Origin: DASZVP01 sp035546935
Lineage (GTDB): Bacteria > Patescibacteriota > Saccharimonadia > Saccharimonadales > UBA4665
Direction: 5' to 3'
Assembly (NCBI GenBank): GCA_035546935.1
Contig: DASZVP010000002.1
Span: 620,001 to 684,000 of the forward strand
DNA length: 64,000 bases
The first letter of the stretch is position 1, and each line of letters begins with the position of its first letter. Below are positions 25,640 to 34,181 of the stretch, in pieces. A program made the translations under genes and the position numbers. Under the pieces are notes generated by a model. That model worked only from the letters and a program-made list of their open reading frames with translations. It ran no database searches and was not told the origin of the DNA.

Positions 25640-26884
25640 TTAAATTTCAGTTTGATTGCCCATGAATGGCTGCAAGGCAGCCGGCACGCGCACCTTGCCG
25701 TCAGCAGTTTGGTGGTTTTCGATTAGCGCGATGGCAATGCGACTAAAGGCCGCAGCGGTGCCGTTTAGGGTGTGGACGAAGACGATTTTGCCAGCATCGT
25801 CGCGGTAGCGAATATTCAGACGTCGCGCCTGGTAATCTGTTACGTTGCTGCAGCTCATGAGCTCGCGGTACTCTTTTTCGGCCGGGCTCCAATATTCAAT
25901 GTCGAATTTTTTGTAGGCCGGCAGGCCCAAATCGCCGGCAGCAATGCGTACCAAACGGTATGGAATTTCTAGAGCTTGGCAGAGCTCTTCCTCTAGAGCC
26001 ACTAGCTTTTCTTGCCACACTTCGCTGTCTTCGGGCTTGCAAAAAACATACAGCTCAACCTTGTTGAATTGGTGAACGCGGTATAAGCCTTTGCTGTATT
26101 TGCCGTAAGCGCCAGCTTCCATACGATAGGCCGGGCTGAGGCCAACATATAACAGAGGTCCGTCGCTCAGATCTAGAATTTCATCCGTGTGGTAACCGGT
26201 GATCGGAATTTCAGCGGTGGCAATTAAGTTAAGGTCTTCGCCCTCAATTTTATAAATTTGGCGCTCTTCGCCGCGCGGCAAATAGCCTGTGCCACTGGCA
26301 GTGCGTGTGTTGACCAAGTGCGGCACTTCAATCGGTGTAAAGCCATATTTGGTGGCGACTTGCAGCGCGTACTGGAACACAGCCAGCTCCAACTGGACTA
26401 GTCCGCCCTTCAAATAATAAAACTTGGCGCCAGCGACTTTAGCGCCGCGCTCGAAATCAATCAGATCTCGCTCTTCGCCCCAGCTCAAGTGGTCTTTAAC
26501 GGCGTCTTGGCGCGGCTCGCCCCACTGCTTTTCTTCGCGGTTGTTCTCTTCACCGCCCTCGGGCGTGTCGTCAGGAATAATGTTCGGAATGGATTGCAGC
26601 AGGTCTAGGTATTCTTCCTCGACTTTGCTCAAATCGGCTTCGCGCTTAGCGACTTCTTCTTTGAGTTTTTTGCCGGCTTCAATCTGTTCTGGAGTCGGTT
26701 TCCCGGCTTTTAGTGAGGCGGCTTGTTCATTGCGCTTTTGGCGCAGCTCATCAATTTGGCTCAAACTGGCACGGCGTTTTTCGTCCAGCTGCAGCAGCTG
26801 TTTAACATCAACTTTATAGCCCTTTTGTTGAGCTTTTTCGGCCACCAAGTCAGGATTGTCGCGGATAAACTGAATATCGAGCAT
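25640..26884 (-). CDS. serS: Seryl-tRNA synthetase
   Basis: This 414-residue enzyme charges tRNA-Ser and supplies substrate for selenocysteine where used. It has the N-terminal coiled-coil arm (LQLDEKRRASLSQIDELRQKRNEQ to EVAKREADLSKVEEEYLDLL), class II motif 2 (YRMEAGAYGKYSKGLYRVHQFNKVELYVF) and motif 3 (LNGTAAAFSRIAIALIENHQ). Length is standard. The neighbours are pafA-like (upstream, 20 nt) and hpf. Confidence 0.97.
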   Translation of the reverse strand: MLDIQFIRDNPDLVAEKAQQKGYKVDVKQLLQLDEKRRASLSQIDELRQKRNEQAASLKAGKPTPEQIEAGKKLKEEVAKREADLSKVEEEYLDLLQSIPNIIPDDTPEGGEENNREEKQWGEPRQDAVKDHLSWGEERDLIDFERGAKVAGAKFYYLKGGLVQLELAVFQYALQVATKYGFTPIEVPHLVNTRTASGTGYLPRGEERQIYKIEGEDLNLIATAEIPITGYHTDEILDLSDGPLLYVGLSPAYRMEAGAYGKYSKGLYRVHQFNKVELYVFCKPEDSEVWQEKLVALEEELCQALEIPYRLVRIAAGDLGLPAYKKFDIEYWSPAEKEYRELMSCSNVTDYQARRLNIRYRDDAGKIVFVHTLNGTAAAFSRIAIALIENHQTADGKVRVPAALQPFMGNQTEI

Positions 26885-26904
26885 GCAGCTATTATAACCG
26901 GAAT

Positions 26905-28332
26905 TTAACTAGCGGGGGCAGTAATCATTGGGCGCGGTTCAAAAAGCGCATCCACGCGATCGTTTTGAGTAGCATACGGGTCGCTCAACGTCACTGACCG
27001 CGACAAACCATAGTCCTTGATGCCAAACACCGACCAGTCACAACTAATTTCATAGCTTGACTTCCGAGCCTTTTTAATAGCCTGGCCCCGAATCTTGGCG
27101 CGAGTTTCAGGCAATGGCAACCCCTTATCTAAAACATCAGCAGTTGGTGATAGATCATAGTGGCCCGAGCGGATTAGCTGCATGCCTTTACCCTCTTTGG
27201 GCGCTAATGTGTGGTAATAAGCAGCTGCCTTCCAGGCTACATCACGAGCCGGCTTCTTTTTATCACCGTGTCGTTTGTCATTGGAATCGAGCACTTCTTC
27301 AATAAAGCCTTGTTTAATTACCCAATCGACTCGGGTATCACAGCTTTGCGGATCGCGGGACAGATCGTCCAAGACCTCTATCCAGCCCCCGGCCCACGCC
27401 TCTTCTTGAGGAGTTAAATAGCCAGCTGCCTGAGCGGCATAGATACTGCGCTCAGCCAATTTTTTCTGAACATCCACGGCGGTCATTCGCTGACCATTTT
27501 TTAGCTCAACTCTGTGCTTCAAGCTGGGATCGGCAGAGATTTCTTGCATGGCTTCAACAGGATAAGCTAGTGCCAGATCGTTAAAGTTCACTCCTAGCTC
27601 GCAGGCCCGCAAAAGAATTGAAGCGCTAGCCATGCGTAGAGCTTGGGCAAAAGGACTAAAGACAGTTTCGCCACTGATATTGTGTATACGCCGGTAGCGA
27701 TTAGGATCGGCATGAGGTTCATCGCGAGTATTGACTAACCCTCTGATTCGGGTGGTGTCTGGGCTAATTGTATCTATCATAAAGTCGGCTTTTTCGCTTA
27801 AGCCAAACTGAAAGCTGCCGTCCTCAGTGTCCTGAACTGTACCCGCCCCGGACCAAACAATACGTGTAGCATTGTGGACGATTAAGGCTGGCGCAAATCG
27901 CCCTATCTCCAATCCGCGTCGTACCAGATAGTTCTCGTGGCTACTCCAGCTGCTACCGGCAGTATCGCAAGTATTTGCAATTAATATTGGAGACCCCGTT
28001 TTAAGCAATTTATCTTGCTGGTTCACGGCTTTAAGACGTTCAGCCATGTATACATGGCCACGCAATACTCGATAAGCGGCATCGAGAAAAATTGTTTCTT
28101 CAGCCGTGCAGTACTCAGGGTGCGTACCGACATCAACATAAACACGTTCACCGGTTGGTAAGAAGCTTGAATCAGCCTTGCTAAAGGCGCTGCCAAGCAT
28201 ATTGATTACCTCATATTTTGGTTTTATGGGACCAGCCTTCCACTGAAGTGCGTACTCAGTCTCAAAGCCAACAATGCGCTCCTGGGGAGCCCCATCTGGT
28301 GTTACTAAAAATGTTCCGTTATCACGCGGCAT
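26905..28332 (-). CDS. pafA: Pup ligase-like protein (PafA/Dop family)
   Basis: This 475-residue protein closely follows the PafA/Dop fold: GFETEYAL (residues 22-29, ATP/Mg-binding Glu), YVDVGTHPEYCTAEE (65-79, containing the candidate catalytic Asp67), SSWSSHENYLV (127-137), TRIVWSGAGTVQ (156-167) and NTRDEPHADPNRYRRIHN (201-218). The YVDVGxHPEY form is closer to PafA than to Dop (VDHAHPEY). PafA joins Pup to lysines to target proteins for proteasomal degradation. No Pup, ARC/Mpa or 20S proteasome gene is visible in the window, so ligase activity, deamidase activity or another substrate all remain possible. Confidence 0.83.
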   Translation of the reverse strand: MPRDNGTFLVTPDGAPQERIVGFETEYALQWKAGPIKPKYEVINMLGSAFSKADSSFLPTGERVYVDVGTHPEYCTAEETIFLDAAYRVLRGHVYMAERLKAVNQQDKLLKTGSPILIANTCDTAGSSWSSHENYLVRRGLEIGRFAPALIVHNATRIVWSGAGTVQDTEDGSFQFGLSEKADFMIDTISPDTTRIRGLVNTRDEPHADPNRYRRIHNISGETVFSPFAQALRMASASILLRACELGVNFNDLALAYPVEAMQEISADPSLKHRVELKNGQRMTAVDVQKKLAERSIYAAQAAGYLTPQEEAWAGGWIEVLDDLSRDPQSCDTRVDWVIKQGFIEEVLDSNDKRHGDKKKPARDVAWKAAAYYHTLAPKEGKGMQLIRSGHYDLSPTADVLDKGLPLPETRAKIRGQAIKKARKSSYEISCDWSVFGIKDYGLSRSVTLSDPYATQNDRVDALFEPRPMITAPAS

Positions 28333-28380
28333 AGCTACCTACAAATTTCAATATAATTATGCCAGTTTATCGGAGGTTTT

Positions 28381-29160
28381 TCAACGTTTTTTCGTCTGTA
28401 CTGCTTCAAGTGTCAGCTCCGTACGAGCGCGGGCGTAGGTGCAGAATTCGCAAGGGCCGCCCATGATGTTGTCGCCTACGGGCGGGATGTCGTCGGAGTC
28501 CATGCAGGCTTTCATTTTAGCGAGCGTGGGTTCGACCCAGGCGTCGTTGCCAGTGTATGGGATCAGTTTAGTGGTAAATTGCAGTGCGTCGCCGAAGCCG
28601 TCAGCGTCCACGCGGGCATTAGTGTAGACGAAGTAGCCAGTGTCGCTGACGATAAAGCCGTTTTGGCGCAGCAGCCACTGATAAGTTTCCATCTGGCGCT
28701 TATAGCTTATCTGCCAGTCTGAATCAATGTCCACTTCCTTATTCTTAGAAGTGGCTTTGTAATCGACCACGATCAGCTCACCGTTTTCATTAACCCAAAC
28801 GTCATCGATGGCGCCGTAAACGTGCAGGTTGGTCTTTTCGTGCATAGTAGCCACACCGGTGAAATTGTACCGCCACTTGTCTATGTCAGCGTGTTGGTAC
28901 GGAATCACGCCAACCAGCTTGTTGATAGTCATAATCGGGTGCGGCGTGCCGGCGCTGCGGTGGACGTCAAACTCCTTTTTAAAGAGTTCATCGATGGTTT
29001 TGTTGATATTGAACGGCGGGCTGGACGGCCGGGAAATTTTGCGGCGTACATCCAGCCAGAAGCAGCGCGGGCACTGCATAAACAGTTCAATTTTGGAGCG
29101 CGAAACTTTGTACGGTGCGCTCTGCCCCGGCTGATATGCCGGCGATCTTTCATATGCCAT
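28381..29160 (-). CDS. PD-(D/E)xK nuclease, Cas4/RecB-like, with four cysteines
   Basis: This 259-residue protein has SRSKIELFMQCPRCFWLDVRRK at the N-terminus, GAIDDVWVNENGELIVVDYKAT (Asp...Asp-x-Lys of the PD-(D/E)xK core) and QMETYQWLLRQNGF (conserved Q), then a C-terminal GPCEFCTYAR. CxxC at both ends matches the Fe-S or zinc site of Cas4/AddB-type nucleases. The family cleaves DNA or RNA ends. No CRISPR array or cas gene is present in the window, so it is probably involved in repair or recombination. It lies just upstream of pafA. Confidence 0.85.
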   Translation of the reverse strand: MAYERSPAYQPGQSAPYKVSRSKIELFMQCPRCFWLDVRRKISRPSSPPFNINKTIDELFKKEFDVHRSAGTPHPIMTINKLVGVIPYQHADIDKWRYNFTGVATMHEKTNLHVYGAIDDVWVNENGELIVVDYKATSKNKEVDIDSDWQISYKRQMETYQWLLRQNGFIVSDTGYFVYTNARVDADGFGDALQFTTKLIPYTGNDAWVEPTLAKMKACMDSDDIPPVGDNIMGGPCEFCTYARARTELTLEAVQTKKR

Positions 29161-29176
29161 TAGCTACATTGTAGCA

Positions 29177-29794
29177 TCAGCGTTCTTCGAGCAGTTTGAG
29201 CAGTTGCTCGGGTGTCTCAGCCAGGCCGTCGGGTTCACGATCCGCAAGATCGCTGGTGCGTGCGAATCCCCAAGTTACGGCAATAACCGGCAAGTTAATG
29301 GCCTGGGCAGCTTCGACATCGCGTAGCTCGTCACCCACATAAACCCCTTGATTACGGTCGAAGCTTTGCTCGCGTAACAATCGACGCAAGGCTGGCGATT
29401 TGCCAAAAATACCTACCCCGCCGTAGATTTCCAAAAATAATTCGTGCAGATCGTGATGATGCAAAAACTTGTGCACGTTGCGCACGGTGTTGGTGCTTAA
29501 GATAAATAATTCGTGGCCCTCGGCATGCAGCTTGCGCAGTACATCGGCCATGCCCTCAATCGGTTTAAGGTCTTGCATGGACTGTTCCATGGCCCGGCGG
29601 CCACTGACAAAAATACGCGGCAAACGCCACCAAGCGATACCCAGCGACCGCGCGATTGCCGCCATCGACAAGCCATGAAGTTCAGCTTGGCGCTCGCTGG
29701 TCAGCTCGATATTGGCTTGCCGGGCCAGATAAGCTGTCACATATGGAAAACTGTCGGCGATCGTGCCGTCGAAATCGAAAATAATTGCGGCCAT
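29177..29794 (-). CDS. HAD-superfamily phosphatase (phosphoglycolate phosphatase-like)
   Basis: This 205-residue protein has the HAD motifs: IIFDFDGTIADS (nucleophile Asp7 and Asp9), a cap of about 60 residues, LFILSTNTVRNVHKF (motif II Ser/Thr), KSPALRRLL (motif III Lys) and VYVGDELRDVEAA (motif IV acidic pair). It hydrolyses phosphate esters; the substrate cannot be read from the sequence. It is divergent from msrA across 29 nt. Confidence 0.88.
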   Translation of the reverse strand: MAAIIFDFDGTIADSFPYVTAYLARQANIELTSERQAELHGLSMAAIARSLGIAWWRLPRIFVSGRRAMEQSMQDLKPIEGMADVLRKLHAEGHELFILSTNTVRNVHKFLHHHDLHELFLEIYGGVGIFGKSPALRRLLREQSFDRNQGVYVGDELRDVEAAQAINLPVIAVTWGFARTSDLADREPDGLAETPEQLLKLLEER

Positions 29795-29811
29795 GCTGAC
29801 AGTTTAACAGG

Positions 29812-29817
29812 TATAAT
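29812..29817 (+). promoter_or_regulatory. -10 box of msrA, adjacent to the start codon
   Basis: TATAAT ends 6 nt before the msrA ATG, so transcription should begin at or next to the start codon. No fitting -35 is seen. Confidence 0.6.
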
Positions 29818-29823
29818 ACGAGC

Positions 29824-30354
29824 ATGAGCGAAATCGCAACCCTCGGCGGCGGCTGTTACTGGTGTCTGGAGGCCTTTTATCAACGCGTTAAAGGTGTTGA
29901 GAAAGTCGTTTCCGGCTACAGTGGCGGCCATGTTGACGCTCCGAGCGCTGAACGCGTATATCAGGGTGATACCGGCCACGCCGAAGTAGTTCAGGTTACA
30001 TTCGACCCCAACGTGATTACTTACCGCGAAATTCTGGAAATCTTTTTCGCTATGCACGACCCCACCACCCTGAATCGTCAAGGCAATGACGTTGGCGAAT
30101 GGTACCGCTCAGTGATTTTTTATCACTCCGACGAACAGCGCGCCACGGCCGAAGATATGATTAAAAACTTTGCGCCGACACTGTACAAAGACCCCATCGT
30201 CACTCAGCTGGAGCCACTTGAAAAATTCTGGCCGGCCGACGATTACATGCAGAATTATTACAATAACAACCCTTCTGCCGGTTACTGCATGGTCGTTATT
30301 GACCCCAAGATTCAAAAGCTGCGCCAGAAATTCGCCGCTAAGTTGAAGGACTAA
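29824..30354 (+). CDS. msrA: Peptide methionine sulfoxide reductase MsrA
   Basis: This 176-residue enzyme reduces methionine-S-sulfoxide in proteins. It has the catalytic motif GGGCYWCLEAFYQRVKGV (Cys11; usual GCFWC), VSGYSGGH, GDTGHAEVVQVTFDP and the conserved central region LEIFFAMHDPTTLNRQGNDVG. Length matches the single-domain enzyme with no fused MsrB. A 24-bp double palindrome lies 13 nt after its stop. Confidence 0.95.
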   Translation: MSEIATLGGGCYWCLEAFYQRVKGVEKVVSGYSGGHVDAPSAERVYQGDTGHAEVVQVTFDPNVITYREILEIFFAMHDPTTLNRQGNDVGEWYRSVIFYHSDEQRATAEDMIKNFAPTLYKDPIVTQLEPLEKFWPADDYMQNYYNNNPSAGYCMVVIDPKIQKLRQKFAAKLKD

Positions 30355-30366
30355 GACATATTTGTC

Positions 30367-30390
30367 GAGTATATACTGAGTATATACTCG
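30367..30390. repeat. Double palindrome operator, copy 2 (msrA/DUF427 convergent gap)
   Basis: GAGTATATAC, TG, then AGTATATACTCG. It lies between two convergent gene ends. It is the only copy of the five that is not in front of a gene, so its role here may differ from that of the others. Confidence 0.75.
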
Positions 30391-30439
30391 TGACCGAAGA
30401 ACTGTTGAGGCCGGAAGCTGGCGATGGCTACGGGCACGA

Positions 30440-30742
30440 TTATTCGCTAACGCGGACGTCTTTCCAGAAGGCGACGTAGTTCGAGAAGTCTTTTTTAACG
30501 ATGTCGATAGCGCTGGGCTTTGGTTCGGGGTAAGCCCAGGCTGAATCGCCGGACCAATTATCGCCCTGGCCAACATCAAAATACTGGCAAACGCCTTTCC
30601 AGGGACAAGTGTATGGCGTGGGGCTCTCACGCAGGAACTCTTTTTTGACACTGGAAGGCGGAAAGTAGAGATTGCCTTCAATGTAAATGAGGTCTTCACG
30701 AGGCGCTTCGGCGATAACTTGATCGTTCCAAATAGCTTTCAT
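30440..30742 (-). CDS. DUF427 family protein
   Basis: This 100-residue protein has the DUF427 pattern: YIEGNLYFPPSSV and TPYTCPWKGVCQYFDV, where the CPWKG motif is diagnostic. The domain is beta-rich and of unknown molecular role. The start overlaps the stop of the upstream membrane gene by one base (TAATG), so the two are co-translated. Confidence 0.88.
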   Translation of the reverse strand: MKAIWNDQVIAEAPREDLIYIEGNLYFPPSSVKKEFLRESPTPYTCPWKGVCQYFDVGQGDNWSGDSAWAYPEPKPSAIDIVKKDFSNYVAFWKDVRVSE

Positions 30743-31032
30743 TAAAAAATTCCCAGCACAAAGGTAGCGGCCACTACCAATAAAAAGCCAATCACGCCGA
30801 GCGCACGGCGGAAGTAATTAACGCCTTGGGTAGTTTCGAGGTAAGCCCAGATTGTCAGAGGAATCAGACTGACCAGCCAGAAAAAGTTTTGCACCGCGTT
30901 CGAAGACGATAGCAAAAACAATGTCACCAGCACCACCCAGGCGATAATCCAGCGATTGGGAGATTCAACGATCACCACGTCACCGTGCTCGTCTTTCCAC
31001 ACACGATCCCAGAGATCACGCCGTTTTGGCAT
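30742..31032 (-). CDS. Small three-helix membrane protein of unknown function
   Basis: This 96-residue protein has a charged cytoplasmic start (MPKRRDLWDRVWKDEHGDVVIVESP), then three hydrophobic helices (about residues 28-46, 48-66 and 75-95). It has no family I can name. It is translationally coupled to the DUF427 gene. Confidence 0.7.
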   Translation of the reverse strand: MPKRRDLWDRVWKDEHGDVVIVESPNRWIIAWVVLVTLFLLSSSNAVQNFFWLVSLIPLTIWAYLETTQGVNYFRRALGVIGFLLVVAATFVLGIF

Positions 31033-31066
31033 AGCAAACCCTCATTACGTTACCTATATTGTAGCA

Positions 31067-31435
31067 TTATTCGAGGCCGTGAATTTGGTCGTGATTGAGT
31101 CCGTAATAATGGGCAATCTCATGCCAAAGTGTGTGGCGGATTTGCTCACGCAAGTCGTCCATATTGCTGGCCATGCGCGTCAGCGGCCCCTTAAAAAGCG
31201 TGATACGATCTGGATAAATGCGCGTACTGCCCTGCCGCTGTGTCAGCGGCAGTCCTTCGTACAAACCAAGCAGCGTGTAGCCCGGATGTACATCACCATT
31301 TTGTAGTTGTTCAGGCGACGGTTCCTCGGCATATAAAATCGCCACGTTTTTGACATTGGCAGCGTGCTCGCCCGGCAAGCTGTCCAGCGCGGCATCAATA
31401 AGCTGCTGAAACTGTTCGTCAGAAACTTCAATCAT
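31067..31435 (-). CDS. Metallopeptidase-like protein (PF06262/MMP zincin)
   Basis: This 122-residue protein ends with LWHEIAHYYGLNHDQIHGLE, an HExxHxxGxxHD zinc site (H105, E106, H109, H115/D116). The preceding RITLFKGPL strand fits the small PF06262 zincins. It has no signal peptide, so its target is likely cytoplasmic. Its start follows the previous gene's stop with a 1-nt gap. Confidence 0.88.
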   Translation of the reverse strand: MIEVSDEQFQQLIDAALDSLPGEHAANVKNVAILYAEEPSPEQLQNGDVHPGYTLLGLYEGLPLTQRQGSTRIYPDRITLFKGPLTRMASNMDDLREQIRHTLWHEIAHYYGLNHDQIHGLE

Positions 31436-31436
31436 T

Positions 31437-31871
31437 CTAAGCAGCGTCCATCAATAGGCATGAATCAACTGCCAAAACCGGCACTTCAATAGTTAACTTC
31501 GATAGGTCCTCGGCCATCTGGTCATCACCAATGGCTTCAAAGATCTGTGGGTCAACAAAAGTTAGCATCAGTGAATCTAAGGGTAATGCCGGCCGATAGG
31601 CATAGCGAAATTCTTCCAGACGAGCCGTGAAAGTTATGCCGTCTTTGTACCATATGCGATTATTTGGATCCATGTCAGGATGTAAGCCATAGGCCACGCT
31701 AGTGCTGGCAAAGAAGCCATGATCTAAAATAGCTCCGGCGCCCATAGCCCTAACTATTTCCGTAATCGTCTCTATCTTTGAGTCAGGATCACTAAATTCG
31801 CGGTCGGCAGTTTTCTGCACCGCTTGCAGCTGATCAATAATATCGTTGCCTGTGAGGATTTCGCCGGCCAT
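31437..31871 (-). CDS. Uncharacterised small protein
   Basis: This 144-residue protein is soluble and has no recognised motif. It starts MAGEILTGNDIIDQLQAVQKTADREFSDP and has a mixed central region with several Tyr/Phe residues. It is the first gene of a tight minus-strand group (31437, 31067, 30742, 30440). It shares FSDP with the broken gene upstream, too little to claim homology. Confidence 0.65.
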   Translation of the reverse strand: MAGEILTGNDIIDQLQAVQKTADREFSDPDSKIETITEIVRAMGAGAILDHGFFASTSVAYGLHPDMDPNNRIWYKDGITFTARLEEFRYAYRPALPLDSLMLTFVDPQIFEAIGDDQMAEDLSKLTIEVPVLAVDSCLLMDAA

Positions 31872-31943
31872 ATTTATTTAACTCACTTAATAATATAGAC
31901 TTTATCACTTATAACTGATCTGTAAAGGTCTGTCATGGGCGAG

Positions 31944-32484
31944 TTATTTGAGAGATGCTAAGAATTTATCGAAATCAGCGTCTGGAATGCCAGCATCTGC
32001 CTGAGCCGCCATAGCGTCTAGCTGGGCTTGGTGAATTCTATCCTCTTCCTCGGCAATCGCCAGCTCACCCAAGCGGATCACGAATCCAAAACCAGACCTA
32101 AGATAACGCTGCTTATCCACCTGCGGGCAAATAGCATCTTCCCAGGCTTCTAGGTCGGCATGGTACGGCTCGGCATGAGCATAACCGCGGTCGCCCACGT
32201 CAATAACAGCCGCCGCCAGCAAATGGTTCTCGTGTTGCTCATCTTCATCGTCGGCTGCAATACCCATGCGATCCAGGCCAATTGATAATTTTTGATCTGT
32301 TCGGCGACCAAAACAGTACTCTACTACTCCAAAGCCTAAACATGTAAGAGCTGTCGGGGTGCCGTGAAGCCACACGATTGCGCATTGCTCCCGCGAAAGC
32401 ACCCGGATCGCTAAAGCGAGCACAGTCAGCACGCCAGCGTTCAGCGTTGCCCAATAAGTCCTTAACCGTTGGTAGATTGCCCAT
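31944..32484 (-). pseudogene. Uncharacterised gene split by an apparent frameshift
   Basis: The upstream frame begins at ATG 32484 (MGNLPTVKDLLGNAERWRADCARFSDP) and the downstream frame continues with VLSREQCAIVWLHGTPTALTC to the stop at 31944. Deleting one G of the GGG run (CCC at 32402-32404) joins them into one open frame of about 179 codons. The second frame alone starts at an internal ATG (32432) with no good signal. A -10-like TAAAAT lies close before ATG 32484. It may be a real frameshift, programmed frameshifting or a sequencing error. Confidence 0.55.
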
Positions 32485-32529
32485 TAGGCAGTTATTTTAC
32501 AATATTCTGCCTGTATAACCATGTGCTTT

Positions 32530-34038
32530 TTATAACTTAAGATCCGGATATATCGACTTGGTAATGTCGTCGATATCATGACGCAGCTGCGGGAACGGCA
32601 CACCTTCGCGCGCACTGACACCTTCGAACTGCCAAAAAACTCGCTCGGAAATGCCCAGACCACAGGCCGGCGGCATACCGTATTCGAGCATCTCCACAAA
32701 GTCGATGTCCAGCATCATAGCCTCATCATCACCGGCGTCGCGCATAGCCTGTTGCTCTTTGAAACGATTCAGCTGATCAATCGGGTCGTTTAGTTCCGAG
32801 AAGCCATTACACAGTTCACTGCCGGCAATCACCACTTGGAAACGCTGCGTGGTTTCCGGGCGATCCGGGTTGGTTTTGCTGAGCGGACTAATGAAAGTCG
32901 GTGTGTTCACCAGCCAGATTGGACCGGCCACATCTTTGCGGACATTTTTCCAGAGCTTGTCGATACCGCGAGCCCTGTTTTCGGTCTGCTCAACCTCCAG
33001 CTTATGCTCCTTGAGAGCCTTTTTCACTTCGTCCAGTGTGCAGTCGAACGGATCCAGACCGTAATGCTTTTTAATGGTTTCGGCGTAGTCCCACTGCTCC
33101 CACTCTTTGCTAAGATCAACATCAAATTCGCCAATTTTAAACTGCAGCTTACCGAAGGTTTGCTGCAAAACATGCTTAAACATTTCCTCCTGGAATTTCA
33201 TGCCCTCTCGCCAGTCGGCATAGGCCCAATACCATTCCATGGCTACATGCTCCGGCAAGTGCTCGTCAGAGTAATTTTCGTTACGGAAGCGTGGGCCAAT
33301 GTCATAAACCTTCTCGAAGCCGGCACCCAGTAAACGCTTCAGCGGCAACTCATGACTAATGCGCAAATAGAAATCTTGGTCCAGGGCGTCCATGTGCGTC
33401 ACAAACGGGTTGGCGTCAGCTCCGCCGGTGGTGTGCTCCAAAACAGGGATATTCACTTCGATGAAGCCGTGCTGATTGAGGAAATCGCGGGTGGCCTGCC
33501 AGAACTTGCTGCGACGCACAAAGCGCTCGCGCACGTCTTGGTTGACGTTCATGTCAACATAACGGCGACGCAGGCGCTCTTCTTTGTTAGTGAATTCCTG
33601 GTAATTAACCGGCATGGGCCTTAAAGCTTTGGTCAGCAGGCGCAAATTGGTGACTTCCACCGAGATTTCGCCGGTTTGGGTCTTAATAACCTGGCCTTTG
33701 GCTTCCACAAAATCGCCCGTGTCGAGTAGCGGCAGCTCGGCCAGACCAAGCTGACTCGTGGCAGCATCTAGCGGTGCAACTTTGGCTTCGGTCAAAAATA
33801 GCTGCACCTGACCGGACTGGTCACGCAGCACGATAAAAGCAATTTTGCCGAACTTACGCAGGCCCATAATTCGACCCGCAACAGATACAATTTTGCCTTC
33901 CAGCTCAGCAAATTTGTCAGTAATTTCGGCCAGCACATTCGTGCGCTCGGTCTTTGCTGGGTAAGGGTTTACGCCAAGCTTTTTAAGCTCGTCGAGTTTG
34001 CGCAGGCGCTCATCACGCAGGTCTTTTAGCGTTGCCAT
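32530..34038 (-). CDS. lysS: Lysyl-tRNA synthetase, class II
   Basis: This 502-residue enzyme charges tRNA-Lys. It has the N-terminal OB anticodon-binding domain (KIVSVAGRIMGLRKFGKIAFIVLRDQSG), motif 2 (YDIGPRFRNENYSDEHLPEHVAMEWYWAYAD) and motif 3 (CGLGISERVFWQFEGV). Length is normal for bacterial LysRS-II. ATG 34038 is preceded after 10 nt by TATACT (34049-34054), and a double palindrome lies farther upstream. Confidence 0.96.
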   Translation of the reverse strand: MATLKDLRDERLRKLDELKKLGVNPYPAKTERTNVLAEITDKFAELEGKIVSVAGRIMGLRKFGKIAFIVLRDQSGQVQLFLTEAKVAPLDAATSQLGLAELPLLDTGDFVEAKGQVIKTQTGEISVEVTNLRLLTKALRPMPVNYQEFTNKEERLRRRYVDMNVNQDVRERFVRRSKFWQATRDFLNQHGFIEVNIPVLEHTTGGADANPFVTHMDALDQDFYLRISHELPLKRLLGAGFEKVYDIGPRFRNENYSDEHLPEHVAMEWYWAYADWREGMKFQEEMFKHVLQQTFGKLQFKIGEFDVDLSKEWEQWDYAETIKKHYGLDPFDCTLDEVKKALKEHKLEVEQTENRARGIDKLWKNVRKDVAGPIWLVNTPTFISPLSKTNPDRPETTQRFQVVIAGSELCNGFSELNDPIDQLNRFKEQQAMRDAGDDEAMMLDIDFVEMLEYGMPPACGLGISERVFWQFEGVSAREGVPFPQLRHDIDDITKSIYPDLKL

Positions 34039-34048
34039 CTTGGCTAAC

Positions 34049-34054
34049 AGTATA
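34049..34054 (-). promoter_or_regulatory. -10 box of lysS
   Basis: TATACT on the minus strand lies 10 nt before the lysS ATG; the predicted leader is only a few nt long. No clear -35 is seen. Confidence 0.55.
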
Positions 34055-34116
34055 CCGAAGTTCTTGCTCTGCGGCTACCAACTACACCGGCCGCAACTTG
34101 CACGTGTCGTTTTACG

Positions 34117-34141
34117 CGAGTATATACTCTGTATATACTCG
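34117..34141. promoter_or_regulatory. Double palindrome operator, copy 3 (lysS)
   Basis: CGAGTATATAC, TCT, then GTATATACTCG: the element in the opposite orientation to copies 1, 2 and 5. It lies about 63 nt upstream of the lysS -10 box and 41 nt past the greA stop. Confidence 0.75.
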
Positions 34142-34181
34142 GCCGGAATAACTATTGCACGGGTGCATGGCGACCGTGCAA

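Noticed and set aside
28381..29160. CRISPR-Cas locus around the Cas4-like protein
   Set aside because: No regularly spaced repeats and no other cas gene were found on either strand.
31437..32484. Paralogy between the 31437-31871 and 31944-32484 proteins
   Set aside because: Only a short FSDP run and similar length of the N-terminus agree; the rest does not align.
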